Below, in pieces: positions 1 to 8,950 of a DNA stretch of 64,000 nucleotides. The stretch is from JBCBKU01 sp965267475 (GTDB lineage: Bacteria; Pseudomonadota; Alphaproteobacteria; Rhodobacterales; Rhodobacteraceae). A program made the position numbers and the translations under genes. The stretch spans positions 620,001 through 684,000 of the forward strand of contig OZ254079.1 in assembly GCA_965267475.1 (NCBI GenBank). Direction: 5' to 3'. How positions within the stretch are numbered: the first letter of the stretch is position 1; every line of letters begins with the position of its first letter. Under the pieces are notes generated by a model, which was given only the letters and a program-made list of their open reading frames with translations, searched no databases and was not told the DNA's origin.

Positions 1-61
1 TGACCGCGCCGTTGACCAGGACACGTTCTTTCGGGGCAAGTTTCAGAACAAGGCCGCTCAT
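1..61 (-). CDS. flbT: Flagellar biosynthesis repressor FlbT, N-terminal fragment
   Basis: Only the first 20 codons lie in the window. They read MSGLVLKLAPKERVLVNGAV, which matches the FlbT N-terminus; the gene continues beyond the left edge. FlbT is known in Caulobacter and relatives as a post-transcriptional regulator that destabilises flagellin mRNA. Its ATG at 61 overlaps the TGA of flaF by 4 bp (ATGA), so the two are probably translationally coupled. The order flagellin, flaF, flbT is the usual one in Rhodobacterales. Confidence 0.85.
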   Translation of the reverse strand, partial: MSGLVLKLAPKERVLVNGAV

Positions 62-435
62 TTCTCGGCTGCACTGTCGCGCAGTCCCTGCATGACCGCC
101 CGGTTGATCTCAACCAGAATGACCGGGTTGGCTTCGCCCCGAAGCACCTTGGATCCATGCTGTTGTGTGAATTCGTAAAGATAGAAGATCCGGGCCCGAA
201 GGTCGGCCGGAAGCCCGTTTCCGGCTTCCGCGACATCGCCTGCGAGGATGGCCCAAAGTCTGCGGTTTTCGTGGATTGCGGTGGCCAACAACCCCATGCG
301 GTTAGTCGTGGCCTGGGCGGCGGCGATGAGCTTTCGGGTGATGCGGGCAAAGGCGTCGTATTCGCTGCCGCGGAGTGTTCGGGTCGGGGCGGCGGTATTG
401 GAATAGGCCTTCTGTGCCAAGTCGAGAGCGTTCAC
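58..435 (-). CDS. flaF: Flagellar biosynthesis regulator FlaF
   Basis: The 125-residue product matches FlaF in length and in conserved stretches, including an N-terminal ALDLAQKAY segment and a central RRLWAILAGDV segment. FlaF acts with FlbT in alphaproteobacteria to balance flagellin translation and assembly (family knowledge, mainly Caulobacter). It lies about 100 bp downstream of the flagellin gene on the same strand and overlaps flbT by 4 bp. The gap to flagellin contains a strong stem-loop. No catalytic domain or signal peptide is visible, as expected for a small cytoplasmic regulator. Confidence 0.9.
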   Translation of the reverse strand: MNALDLAQKAYSNTAAPTRTLRGSEYDAFARITRKLIAAAQATTNRMGLLATAIHENRRLWAILAGDVAEAGNGLPADLRARIFYLYEFTQQHGSKVLRGEANPVILVEINRAVMQGLRDSAAEK

Positions 436-480
436 GACAACTCCTTTGCGGATTTAGATTCGCCTGTTGGATATTGGGGT

Positions 481-526
481 CCGGGGCGCGGGCCGGATGA
501 CCGATGTCGGTCAGCGCGCGCCCCGG
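481..526 (-). promoter_or_regulatory. Long stem-loop between flagellin and flaF
   Basis: A perfect 10-bp outer stem (CCGGGGCGCG at 481-490 with its complement at 517-526) encloses a perfect inner palindrome TGACCGATGTCGGTCA at 498-513. No run of T follows on the minus strand, so it is not a classical intrinsic terminator. It lies directly after the flagellin stop codon, so it could stabilise flagellin mRNA or reduce readthrough into flaF-flbT. The structure is seen; the role is inferred. Confidence 0.6.
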
Positions 527-536
527 ATCAGATCGC

Positions 537-2069
537 TTACCGGAAGAGCGACAGGATCGTCTGCGGCGACTGGTTCGCAATCGACAGTGACTGGATGCCG
601 AGCTGCTGCTGAACCTGGAGCGCCTGCAAACGAGCCGAGGCTTCTTCCATGTCGGCGTCAATCAACGAACCGATGCCGGTCTTCAACGCATCCGTAAGGT
701 TGCTGATGAAGTCCGCCTGAAGCTCGATCCGGCCTTGGACCGAACCAAAGTTCGCCGCCGCGTCAATCGCCGTATCGATGAACGTCTCGATGTTCGACAG
801 GGCGTTCGTCGCGCTGGTTTCGGTCGTGACATCCAGTGCGCTAAGGCCGAAGAGACCACCAGATGCAACACCGTCTGCGTTACCGATGGCTGCCAGCGTC
901 GCCGCGGTCGACGAGTCGTTGTCGATCTTCAGGACCGTGGCACCCGTTGTGGCATCCGTCGTCACCTGAGTGGTGATGCCTTCAAGTGTGGTCCCGCCAA
1001 TGGCGGCCTGGAGGCCGCGAGCCACGTCGTCAAAGGTTTCGTTCGGACCAGCGACGTAGGTGAAGGTCTCGCCGCCGAAGGAGACACGGTATCCGTCGCC
1101 GTCATTGACCGTTGCTGCCGGGTCGAAGGTAACGTTCAGCGCACGCTCGGTGATGTCGCCACTCGCGACCGTCACGGCGGAACCGTTCAACGACGTGATC
1201 TGGGTACCGCCGGCGTTGCCCGTGGCGCTGTCGACAGAAACCGTCACGTCCTCGAAGGCGCGAGTGGATTCGAGTGTCACAGCCGCGCCGGTGGCAGATG
1301 CTGTAATCCCTTCGATGCCAAGCGCGTTGACCCGTGCGGCAAATGCGGCAGCCGCCACATCCTGGTTGCCTGTGCCAAGATCGCCGGCCGCAAAGCTTGC
1401 GACAACCCCGCCGATCGAGAACGACGCCGTGGCAGCCGAATAGTCCGAGTTCGTGTTGAAGGTGATGACGGCGGTGTTGCCGGTGTTGTCCAGGGCGTTG
1501 GCCGTTGCATCGCTGACGGTCGCGTTGGCATTCAGAGCGGTGCCCGCGCCATAGGTACCTGCACTCGATGTCAGGTCCTGGCGGTTGACAGCGATTTCGC
1601 TGGCGGTGACGTTGCCAGAGCTGTCGCGGTCAAGCGATGCCAGAATGTTCGAATCGTTCGTGCCTTGTACAAGGTTCAGGCCGTTGAACTGGGCGGCACC
1701 CACGATGGACTCGATCTGGCTGACCAGCGCATCAATATCTGTCTGGATCTTGGCGCGGTCGACGTTCTCTTCCTGGGCCGCGACGATCTTGCCTTTGATA
1801 TCGGTCAGAAGGTCGGACACCGTTTCAGATGCAGACCGAGCAACGGCCACGGTGCTTTCCCCCAGCGAAAGGCTTTCCGAAATGGCCTGGAACCCGTTCA
1901 CATCTGATTCCATGACCTTGGAAATGGCCCAGATTGCAGAGTTGTCTTTGGCGGATGCGATTGATTTACCTGTGGAAATCTCGTCCTGGGCCTTTTCCAG
2001 GTTCGCGTTGATCCCACGAAGCGTTTGAAGCGCGACCATCGCGCTCGTATTCGTCAGAATACTCGACAT
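537..2069 (-). CDS. fliC: Flagellin
   Basis: The 510-residue product is the filament subunit, exported by the flagellar type III system. The N-terminal ~150 residues are a typical D0/D1 helical region (MSSILTNTSAM, DEISTGKSIASAKDN), and the last ~95 residues form the matching C-terminal helix ending in QSPQTILSLFR. Between them lies a Thr/Ala/Gly/Ser-rich, cysteine-free surface domain of about 260 residues, longer than in minimal flagellins. The start has an AAGGAA-type ribosome site (GAAGGAACAAGAT-ATG). flaF and flbT follow on the same strand, which implies FlbT/FlaF post-transcriptional control. A small GCGC-TTTT-GCGC hairpin lies in the leader at 2090-2101. Confidence 0.95.
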   Translation of the reverse strand: MSSILTNTSAMVALQTLRGINANLEKAQDEISTGKSIASAKDNSAIWAISKVMESDVNGFQAISESLSLGESTVAVARSASETVSDLLTDIKGKIVAAQEENVDRAKIQTDIDALVSQIESIVGAAQFNGLNLVQGTNDSNILASLDRDSSGNVTASEIAVNRQDLTSSAGTYGAGTALNANATVSDATANALDNTGNTAVITFNTNSDYSAATASFSIGGVVASFAAGDLGTGNQDVAAAAFAARVNALGIEGITASATGAAVTLESTRAFEDVTVSVDSATGNAGGTQITSLNGSAVTVASGDITERALNVTFDPAATVNDGDGYRVSFGGETFTYVAGPNETFDDVARGLQAAIGGTTLEGITTQVTTDATTGATVLKIDNDSSTAATLAAIGNADGVASGGLFGLSALDVTTETSATNALSNIETFIDTAIDAAANFGSVQGRIELQADFISNLTDALKTGIGSLIDADMEEASARLQALQVQQQLGIQSLSIANQSPQTILSLFR

Positions 2070-2376
2070 ATCTTGTTCCTTCGATCATTGCGCTTTTGCG
2101 CGTGACAGTTCGTCCGCTGTCGCAGACGCATTAGGTCCCGCCATGCTGGCAAGTTCGGTTCACAAGGCTGTCGCCGTGCCGAGCCACCCCTTTTGAATGC
2201 AAGGGAAAGGTCGCCGTTTTCCCCTAATAGGAACCTAACGGCGTGGCATTGTTTCGCATTGGATTTGACTTGAATTGGGTCGGTCCTGACGTCGCCACGT
2301 CAGCCGCGGGCGCCTTTGCGCATGACGCCGAACCAGACAGGTGTTCGCTTCGTCCAGGTTCTCCCGGCGTCCGAGG
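2070..2376. promoter_or_regulatory. Intergenic region with flagellin promoter/leader and flgN 3' end
   Basis: About 300 bp without a gene. It must contain the minus-strand flagellin promoter and leader. I could not find a convincing sigma-28 or sigma-54 site by eye. Near the flgN end there is an inverted repeat, TGACGT-CGCC-ACGTCA (2287-2302), which could be an operator or a weak hairpin. Local base composition is more AT-rich around 2215-2275 than in the flanking genes, as expected for a promoter. Confidence 0.4.
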
Positions 2377-2718
2377 TCAGGCGCGACGCTCGACCTTGCC
2401 GCTTTTCTGCGTAAGGCCCTGACGCGCCCCGTCAGGCGAATAAGTATTCAAGGGTTCAAGCGCATCGCGGATATCGGATACGCGGCGCACCGCAGCGCGG
2501 ATCCCTTCTGCCGATGCGGCCAGCAAAGCCTCATTCCGCGCCGCGACGTGACGAAGCCGCGACAAATGTTTCTTATCCAATCCGCCCCGGAGCAGGTGCG
2601 GGATGATCGCCGCCTTCATCGGTGCGATCTTTTCAAGCGCTTCAAACGACCCGGCCAGAAGGGCGGTCCGTTCGGCATGAAGTATCGATTCGATGCGCGT
2701 GGCCAGGGTCTGTTCCAT
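2377..2718 (-). CDS. FlgN-like flagellar export chaperone (probable)
   Basis: A 113-residue, mostly helical, charged protein beginning MEQTLATRIESILHAERTALL. FlgN-type chaperones guard hook-filament junction proteins before export. Assignment rests on size, predicted helicity and position directly behind a rod-binding protein gene in a flagellar cluster; sequence similarity is weak by eye. The ORF extends upstream, but that part lies antiparallel-free within the FlgJ-like gene in another frame, so the ATG at 2718, 13 nt after the preceding stop, is preferred. An in-frame GTG just upstream is possible. The C-terminus is basic and likely disordered. Confidence 0.6.
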   Translation of the reverse strand: MEQTLATRIESILHAERTALLAGSFEALEKIAPMKAAIIPHLLRGGLDKKHLSRLRHVAARNEALLAASAEGIRAAVRRVSDIRDALEPLNTYSPDGARQGLTQKSGKVERRA

Positions 2719-2731
2719 TACATGTCTCACC

Positions 2732-3001
2732 TTATCGCGCCTGAAGCGCTTTATAGATGCTTTCCGCCAAACCGATGCCGCCAACCTCAACCATGTGTTC
2801 GGCATGCGCGTCGCGCAGGAAAGAAGCGAATTGATCTTCGCCGATACCGCCGCCGAAACTATCGCGGGCCTCGCCAAACTTGGCGGCTTTCAGCATTTCC
2901 GACAGAAAACTGGCTTCCAGCTTTTGCGCGGCCTGCATCAGCCCCGCATCCACCACGGGCTTCGGGCCTTGTGCCGCCTGAACGGGCGCAACTTCGGTCA
3001 T
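2732..3001 (-). CDS. Rod-binding protein (FlgJ N-terminal type)
   Basis: An 89-residue protein corresponding to the rod-binding domain of FlgJ without the C-terminal muramidase domain. Diagnostic parts are LEASFLSEMLKAAKFGEA (around residues 28-45) and a C-terminal GGIGLAESIYKAL. The muramidase-less short form is common in alphaproteobacteria. It helps assemble the flagellar rod in the periplasm and shares an operon with the FlgN-like gene, 13 nt apart. It is divergent from fliK, with 120 bp between the two starts. Confidence 0.85.
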   Translation of the reverse strand: MTEVAPVQAAQGPKPVVDAGLMQAAQKLEASFLSEMLKAAKFGEARDSFGGGIGEDQFASFLRDAHAEHMVEVGGIGLAESIYKALQAR

Positions 3002-3121
3002 GATCGGGTTCCTCGAATTCGAAGGACTTTCCCAAGTCTTGCCGCAATCGCGTAAAGGATCGGTAACCGAGTCAGAGGAAACCTGCCCAAACCTGATTCA
3101 GAAGGAACGGACCGGTCAAGA
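3002..3121. promoter_or_regulatory. Divergent flagellar promoter region
   Basis: This 120-bp gap separates the minus-strand flgJ-like/flgN-like pair from the plus-strand fliK-flgD pair, so it should hold both promoters. No clear consensus boxes were identified by eye. A likely fliK ribosome site is AGAAGGAAC at about 3100-3108. Confidence 0.45.
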
Positions 3122-4978
3122 ATGACGCAACTTGGGCCCCTGTTGGGCGAACTTTCCGCTGCGACCGCCACGCCCGAACTCGCAAACGGCAAGGGCGCTA
3201 TGCCGAAGTCCGCACGATTTGTCTTGGACGAGGGAGAGGTGGCCCCGTCCGATGGCGATGTGGCGATCCCGGCTACTGTTCCCACGGAAACCACAAACGC
3301 TGGGGCGCCGTTGGACCTGAGCGCAATCCTTCAAACCGCTCATCCGTCCGTTCCCCAGAAGCCTTCCATATCTTTTGAAAAATCGGCAGATCCGCATCGG
3401 GCCGATACAGCGCCAGACGCGCGGCTTTCCTATTCTGATGCTCTTCTGTCTGAACAAGCCGCCGCTAGTCCGGTAAAGGCCGTCGATGATGCGCCGGATC
3501 TGGGTGTGACTGCGCCTCAAGCGAAGACCCAAGTTCATGCGGTTTCAATCCATGGGCCGGAAAGGGCACCGGCAAGTACCGAGACGGTCCCACGCACCGC
3601 TCCAGCCCCCGTGTTTGATCCGATGGCTGCGGCGCCATCGGGTACGGGGCAGGGTGCTGAACTTGGAAGCTTCCCACCAGTTCCGCGCACCGAGAAATCC
3701 GAAGCACCCAAGCCGCCCCTGGCTTCCGCCGTCATGACGCCCAACAGCCCACGGTCTGACGGGGGTGACGTCAAAACATCCGCCGATCGCGTCGGTGCTG
3801 CACCAGGCACGGCCTTTCCGCCCTTTGTGAAATCGGCATTGCCGGTTGAAGAACAAGAGCCTGGGGTCGTGGGACAAATTGCGTCCAAGCCCGCTGAAAC
3901 AGAGCAACGGAAATTACCAGCCCCGGCGCAGGTGCCATTGGCCGAGAAAGGTGTTGCGGATGCCCTGCGCACGGTCGCTCCGGAAAATTCGGTTCGCCCT
4001 GCAAATCGGTCCGAGGGTGCCCCGACAATCCAGGCCAAAACGGTCGCTCACGACGCACCGCCCGCAGAAGCGGTCAAGGCACTATCCCAGCCCACCAATT
4101 CGCTCGCGGCGGATCAAGCCGTCATCGCTCCGGATCAATCCACGGCGGCCTTGCCACCGGCACGGTCCGGTGATGGCCGCGTGACCCGCGACCCTACGGA
4201 TGGGCATCAACGCGTCGTGGAGGCGCCGAAACCAACCACCACGTCCGGCCAGAGCACAGCCGTTCAGTCACCAGATAGGCGTCCGGCGCCCGATCAGCTT
4301 CTGCTGGAAATCCGGGACATGACGGTACAGGTCAAGGCGGCGGAGCCCTCAGCACAGACTGCGGCGCCGGCACCTGCCCCCGCACCTCCACCCACAGCCC
4401 CAACGCCGTCATATGCAACGCCGATCCCGGCAGTCGCAGCCCCGGCACAAACTGGAAAACGCGACATGTTCGCATTTGGTGACGTCACGATCGACATGGC
4501 GCTGGGTGACAGACCATCTGATCCGGTTGAATCCCAGCGATTGACACCAAAGGGCGATGCGCCGGGTTTCTTCCGCGCCCCCGAAACCACGCGGGCGGTC
4601 CTGACCCAACTTGCCGATGCGGTGCGTCAGAACGCACCCGGCACAGTCGAGGTTTCCCTGCATCCTGAAGAGCTTGGCCGCTTGCAGCTTGTGTTTTCGG
4701 AAACCGAGACCGGGCTGTCAGTTTCGATCTCGGCCGACCGGTCTGAGACCTTGGATCTGCTTCGACGGCACGCGACAATTTTGGCCGAGGAGTTGCGCAA
4801 CTTGGGCTACGACGGCGCGGCGTTTTCCTTCTCGGAGGGGTCTTCGGGTCAGCAGAACGCACCGGACGGGCATGACCAGCGAAGTGTCGAGAGCGCTTCC
4901 ATTGGGCGATCGACTGACAGACCCCAGGCCCATACGGCTCGCGCCACGATTGGCGAAACCCTTGATCTTAGGCTTTGA
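3122..4978 (+). CDS. fliK: Flagellar hook-length control protein FliK
   Basis: The 618-residue product has the FliK architecture. A long Pro/Ala/Thr/Ser-rich, low-complexity N-terminal ruler (about residues 1-480) is followed by a compact Flg_hook domain at about residues 490-590, with PGTVEVSLHPEELGRLQLVF and a predicted helix LRRHATILAEELRNLGY. FliK measures hook length and switches export specificity to filament substrates. It is followed after 12 bp by flgD in the same direction. The repetitive linker is poorly conserved in the family, so only the C-terminal domain supports the call. Confidence 0.9.
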   Translation: MTQLGPLLGELSAATATPELANGKGAMPKSARFVLDEGEVAPSDGDVAIPATVPTETTNAGAPLDLSAILQTAHPSVPQKPSISFEKSADPHRADTAPDARLSYSDALLSEQAAASPVKAVDDAPDLGVTAPQAKTQVHAVSIHGPERAPASTETVPRTAPAPVFDPMAAAPSGTGQGAELGSFPPVPRTEKSEAPKPPLASAVMTPNSPRSDGGDVKTSADRVGAAPGTAFPPFVKSALPVEEQEPGVVGQIASKPAETEQRKLPAPAQVPLAEKGVADALRTVAPENSVRPANRSEGAPTIQAKTVAHDAPPAEAVKALSQPTNSLAADQAVIAPDQSTAALPPARSGDGRVTRDPTDGHQRVVEAPKPTTTSGQSTAVQSPDRRPAPDQLLLEIRDMTVQVKAAEPSAQTAAPAPAPAPPPTAPTPSYATPIPAVAAPAQTGKRDMFAFGDVTIDMALGDRPSDPVESQRLTPKGDAPGFFRAPETTRAVLTQLADAVRQNAPGTVEVSLHPEELGRLQLVFSETETGLSVSISADRSETLDLLRRHATILAEELRNLGYDGAAFSFSEGSSGQQNAPDGHDQRSVESASIGRSTDRPQAHTARATIGETLDLRL

Positions 4979-4990
4979 AAGGACGGCACT

Positions 4991-5671
4991 ATGGATGTTT
5001 CTTCGGCGACGGCCGCCACTCAGACCGGAACCGCGAACACCAGTTCGACAGGCGCCTCGGACAGTTCCGCGATCACTTCCGATTTTGAGACCTTCCTGCG
5101 CATGCTGACCGTGCAATTGGAGAACCAAGATCCGCTGAACCCCACCCAGGCCACGGATTTCGCCGTTCAATTGGCCACATTCTCAAACGTCGAGCAGCAG
5201 GTGCTGACCAACGATCTTTTGAAGGAAATGGTGAATGGCCCATCCGGTTCCGTCTTGGGAGAATTTGCGGGCTGGGTAGGTATGGAAGGCAAAGCGACCG
5301 TCGCGGCTGAGTTCACGGGCCAACCAATCACGGTCTATCCGGACATTCCGGCCACAGCGGATCAGGCGACTTTTGTGGTCCGCGATGCCTCGGGCTCCGA
5401 AGTTCTGCGCATGGCGATCACGCCAGGCAATGATCCGGTCCAGTGGGCGGGTACAGATGCCAACGGCGCAACCGTCGCCGCAGGCTTTTATTCCTTCACC
5501 TTCGAAACGTCATCCGGCGGCGTCAGCCAAAGCCCGATTCAGGGCAGCGTCTATGCTCCGGTCACTGAGGCACAGCTATCCAACGGCGATCCGGTGATTG
5601 TCTTTGCAGGCGGCGACACCGTGGCCGCTGGCGATGTCAGTGCAATCCGCGCGCCAGCGGCACAGAGCTAA
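4991..5671 (+). CDS. flgD: Flagellar hook capping protein FlgD
   Basis: The 226-residue product has the FlgD N-terminal signature (FETFLRMLTVQLENQDPLNPTQATDF broken across residues 31-56) followed by QLATFSNVEQQVLTNDLL. The rest forms the Ig/Tudor-like fold with a GxYSFTFE-type strand. FlgD caps the growing hook and is needed for FlgE addition. It lies 12 bp after fliK in an operon. Its TAA overlaps the TAG of convergent ubiB by 3 bp, and no hairpin terminator separates them. Confidence 0.93.
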   Translation: MDVSSATAATQTGTANTSSTGASDSSAITSDFETFLRMLTVQLENQDPLNPTQATDFAVQLATFSNVEQQVLTNDLLKEMVNGPSGSVLGEFAGWVGMEGKATVAAEFTGQPITVYPDIPATADQATFVVRDASGSEVLRMAITPGNDPVQWAGTDANGATVAAGFYSFTFETSSGGVSQSPIQGSVYAPVTEAQLSNGDPVIVFAGGDTVAAGDVSAIRAPAAQS

Positions 5672-7194
5672 ATCCAAGCGATCAACGCCACCAGCCCCGC
5701 ACCAAGGACCAAACCGCCGATGAATACGGGCCACCGCCCCATCCCTGAAGGATCCTCTTTGGGCTGCGGTTCGGCCTGACGGATCAGGGCAGACTCGACC
5801 AGTTGGGGCAGCTTTGGTCCAAAACGTGACAATACGTGTCCAGTTTTAACCAAATCCCTCAGAAACGCCTTAGGGCCAATATTGTCAGCGATATAGGTCT
5901 CGACCATCGGGCGCGAAACTTCCCAAATGTTGATATGCGGGTTCAAGTATCGCGCCACGCCTTCAACCACGACCATCGTGCGCTGCAACAGGATCAACTC
6001 GGTCCGCGTTTCCATCCCGAACCGTTCTGTCACTTCAAACAGGTATGCCAAAAGCCGCGCCATCGATATCCGCGTCGCGTCCATCCCGAAAATCGGCTCG
6101 CCCACCGAGCGGAGTGCGCGAGCAAACTCATCAATGTCCCGGTCCGAGGGCACATAACCCGCTTCAAAATGAACCTCGGCGACACGGCGATAATCCTTTC
6201 GGATGAACCCGATCAGGATTTCGGCATAAACCCGACGCGTGTATTCATCGATCCGACCCATGATCCCGAAGTCGAGCGCGACGATATCCCCATTAGGGGC
6301 GACTTTCAGGTTCCCTTGATGCATATCGGCGTGGAAGTATCCATCCCGCAGAGCATGTTGCAGAAACATGCGTAACACGCGCTCGCTCAGGTCCACCCGG
6401 TCATGGCCTGCGGCGTCGATGGCGTCGAGATCCGAAAGGGGGATGCCTTCCGCCCATTCGAGCGTCATTACGTGCTTGGCCGAATGGAACCAATGCACCG
6501 CCGGCACGCGAAACCCTTCGTCGGCCTTCGTCGTGGCGGCAAATTCGGCCGCCTCGGACGTTTCAAGTCGCAGGTCCAACTCGCCCCGCACAACGCCTTC
6601 AAAGTGCTCAATGACATCCATGGGCCGCAACCGGCGCGACGCAGGCGACAGCACTTCGATCATACGGGCTGCGAAATAGAACGCATCGATGTCGCGGCGA
6701 AAGGCCCGCTCGATCCCCGGCCGGAGCACTTTTACAGCGACTTCTTCGCCCGTGTCGGCCAGTCGGGCCTTGTGGACCTGCGCAATCGACGCGGCAGCCA
6801 CGGCATCGCTAAACTCGCTGAACAGCTCATCCGCCGGATGCTCCAGCTCGCGCGCGATGACCTTTTTGGCTTTTTCGGTGGCAAACGGCGGCAGTTTGTC
6901 CTGCAAGACGCGCAATTGGCGGGCCAGATCGTCACCAACGACATCCTGCCGCGTCGAAAGGATCTGTCCGAATTTGATATAAGCCGGACCAAGCGCGGTC
7001 AGCGCCCGTGTGGCCGGTGGCATCGCCGGGTCGCCCTTGATCCCGAGCCACTTGAACGGCCACCCAATCACACGCGCAACGATCCGCAATCCCGGAGGCG
7101 CCTGAAACGCATCAAGCACAACGCCCATCGCACCCGTACGCTCAAGCGTGGCGCCGGTCCGGATCAATCGGATGATGTTGTGCGGTCCGCGCAC
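5668..7194 (-). CDS. ubiB: Ubiquinone biosynthesis ATPase/kinase-like UbiB
   Basis: A 508-residue ADCK/UbiB-family protein. It has the family KxGQ motif in GPAYIKFGQILSTRQD (about residue 70), the alanine-rich nucleotide loop AAASIAQVHKA, and a C-terminal hydrophobic segment (VFIGGLVLGAGLVALIAWI) anchoring it to the membrane. UbiB is an atypical kinase-like ATPase that supports the ubiquinone biosynthetic complex. The start is a GTG at 7194 placed directly after the ubiE stop, so the two genes form a coupled ubiE-ubiB operon. Confidence 0.94.
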   Translation of the reverse strand: MRGPHNIIRLIRTGATLERTGAMGVVLDAFQAPPGLRIVARVIGWPFKWLGIKGDPAMPPATRALTALGPAYIKFGQILSTRQDVVGDDLARQLRVLQDKLPPFATEKAKKVIARELEHPADELFSEFSDAVAAASIAQVHKARLADTGEEVAVKVLRPGIERAFRRDIDAFYFAARMIEVLSPASRRLRPMDVIEHFEGVVRGELDLRLETSEAAEFAATTKADEGFRVPAVHWFHSAKHVMTLEWAEGIPLSDLDAIDAAGHDRVDLSERVLRMFLQHALRDGYFHADMHQGNLKVAPNGDIVALDFGIMGRIDEYTRRVYAEILIGFIRKDYRRVAEVHFEAGYVPSDRDIDEFARALRSVGEPIFGMDATRISMARLLAYLFEVTERFGMETRTELILLQRTMVVVEGVARYLNPHINIWEVSRPMVETYIADNIGPKAFLRDLVKTGHVLSRFGPKLPQLVESALIRQAEPQPKEDPSGMGRWPVFIGGLVLGAGLVALIAWI

Positions 7195-7938
7195 CTAGAT
7201 CTTCCAACCGGAATGAAGCGCTGCGACGCCCATGGTCAGGTTGCGATAACTGACTTGATCAAACCCCGCCGATCGGATCATGTCGGCGAAGGTGTCCTGA
7301 TCCGGGAATTGTCGAATTGATTCAATAAGGTACTGATAGCTGTCGCGATCACCTGTCACCACTTGGCCCATCGTCGGAATGACCGCAAAGGAATAGGCAT
7401 CGTAGAGTTTTTGCAGCGCCGGTTCCGGCAGTTGGCTAAACTCCAGCACCATAAGGCGCCCGCCAGGTCTGAGCACGCGAAACGCTTCGGCCAGCGCATC
7501 CTCTGTCCGGGTCACGTTCCTTATCCCGAAGGAGATCGTGTAGACGTCGAAACTCGCATCCTCAAAGGGAAGCGCCATCGCGTCCCCTTCGACCCAGTCC
7601 AGCCGGTCTGAAAGCGCTTCGGCCTCGGCCCGCTTCTTGCCTTCTTCCAGCATGGCGCCGGTCATGTCGCAAACGACTGCCGTCGCGTTGGGTGCGCGTT
7701 TCAGAAACCGGAATGCAATGTCGCCGGTGCCGCCCGCCACATCCAGAAGACGCTGACCGGAGTGCGGCGCGAGCCAATCCATCATGGCCGCTTTCCAGAC
7801 CCGGTGAATACCGCCCGACATCAGGTCATTCATCAGGTCATAGCGCGACGCGACAGACGAAAAGACGCCGTGAACCAGTCCGGCCTTTTCGGCCTCAGGC
7901 ACAGTTTTAGCCCCGAAATCAGTGGTTTTTTCAGCCAT
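7195..7938 (-). CDS. ubiE: Ubiquinone/menaquinone C-methyltransferase UbiE
   Basis: The 247-residue class I SAM methyltransferase has the UbiE/COQ5 signatures VFSSVASRYDLMNDLMSGG near the N-terminus, the SAM-binding LLDVAGGTGDIAF, and ISFGIRNVT. It methylates the demethylated benzoquinol (or naphthoquinol) ring. It is the first gene of the ubiE-ubiB operon and is divergent from mutM, with 84 bp between starts. That arrangement (mutM, ubiE, ubiB) is common in alphaproteobacteria. Confidence 0.95.
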   Translation of the reverse strand: MAEKTTDFGAKTVPEAEKAGLVHGVFSSVASRYDLMNDLMSGGIHRVWKAAMMDWLAPHSGQRLLDVAGGTGDIAFRFLKRAPNATAVVCDMTGAMLEEGKKRAEAEALSDRLDWVEGDAMALPFEDASFDVYTISFGIRNVTRTEDALAEAFRVLRPGGRLMVLEFSQLPEPALQKLYDAYSFAVIPTMGQVVTGDRDSYQYLIESIRQFPDQDTFADMIRSAGFDQVSYRNLTMGVAALHSGWKI

Positions 7939-8022
7939 GGGATTGCACGTCCTCGCCAGTTCCCCTTCTTATAGGGCGCTCTGGCGGCGCTGCAATGGAT
8001 GCCGCAGGAATAGGAGGCCCAA

Positions 8023-8874
8023 TTGCCAGAACTGCCAGAGGTTGAGACGATCCGTAGGGGGCTGGAACCCGTGATGACGGGTGACCGACTGGCAAAGGTC
8101 ATCGTAAGGCGCCATGATCTTCGCTGGCCAATCCCGCCTGATTTTTCTGATCGGGTGACGGGATCTTTGGTCCTCGCCTTGCGGCGCCGGTCGAAATACC
8201 TTCTCGCGGATCTGGACACCGGTGAAACGATGATCATTCACCTGGGCATGTCGGGCCGTATGGTCGTTTCAGGCGACCAGATGGGCGCATTCCATCATGA
8301 CGTCACGGCAGTCGACAAACATGACCATGTGACGTTTCATTTGGGATCGGGCGCCCGAATTGTCTTCAACGACGCGCGCAGGTTCGGTTCGATGGATCTG
8401 TTTCCGACGGAAGATCAGGATCGCTATTGGTTGTTGGAAAAACTGGGACCCGAGCCCTTGGGGAATGCCTTCGACGAAGACTATCTGATTAGGGCGCTGA
8501 AAAACCGAAACACACCTATAAAATCGGCTCTGCTGGATCAGCGGATCGTTGCGGGGCTGGGCAACATTTATGTGTGCGAGGCGCTGTTTCGGTCCCGCAT
8601 TTCGCCAAAGCGGCTTGCTGGCAAGGTGTCAAAGCCCAAGATTCGTGCGCTTGTTCCCGCCATCCGCCAGACCCTGGAAGACGCGATTAGGGCGGGCGGG
8701 TCCTCTTTGCGAGATTACCGCACGTCTGAGGGCGAGCTCGGCTATTTTCAGCATGCTTTTCAAGCCTATGATCGTGAAGGTAAGCCCTGTTTGACGACGG
8801 ACTGCCCTGGAAAAGTTCGACGGATTGTCCAATCAGGGCGATCCAGCTTCTACTGTCCACGCTGCCAGCGATAG
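8023..8874 (+). CDS. mutM: Formamidopyrimidine-DNA glycosylase
   Basis: The 283-residue bifunctional glycosylase/AP lyase removes 8-oxoguanine and Fapy lesions. It starts PELPEVETIRRGL after the initiator, so the catalytic Pro2 and Glu3 are present. A C-terminal zinc finger (C-x4-C ... C-x2-C, ending YCPRCQR) is intact. The start codon is TTG at 8023, fixed by the catalytic proline and by an AGGAGG site at 8012-8017. It is divergent from ubiE. Confidence 0.96.
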   Translation: MPELPEVETIRRGLEPVMTGDRLAKVIVRRHDLRWPIPPDFSDRVTGSLVLALRRRSKYLLADLDTGETMIIHLGMSGRMVVSGDQMGAFHHDVTAVDKHDHVTFHLGSGARIVFNDARRFGSMDLFPTEDQDRYWLLEKLGPEPLGNAFDEDYLIRALKNRNTPIKSALLDQRIVAGLGNIYVCEALFRSRISPKRLAGKVSKPKIRALVPAIRQTLEDAIRAGGSSLRDYRTSEGELGYFQHAFQAYDREGKPCLTTDCPGKVRRIVQSGRSSFYCPRCQR

Positions 8875-8950
8875 CCCAAAACTTCACCTTGCAAGGCAGG
8901 CCCAAGCTGGTATGGACTCCGCCTGTTACGGGACTGCCAAGCAGGTTTTT

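Noticed and set aside
735..1907. 390-residue plus-strand ORF
   Set aside because: It is antisense to the flagellin gene, whose reading frame is unmistakable; the ORF is a GC-skew shadow with no family features.
2719..2877. N-terminal extension of the FlgN-like protein
   Set aside because: The extra 53 residues overlap the FlgJ-like gene in another frame and are Arg/Ser-rich without chaperone similarity.
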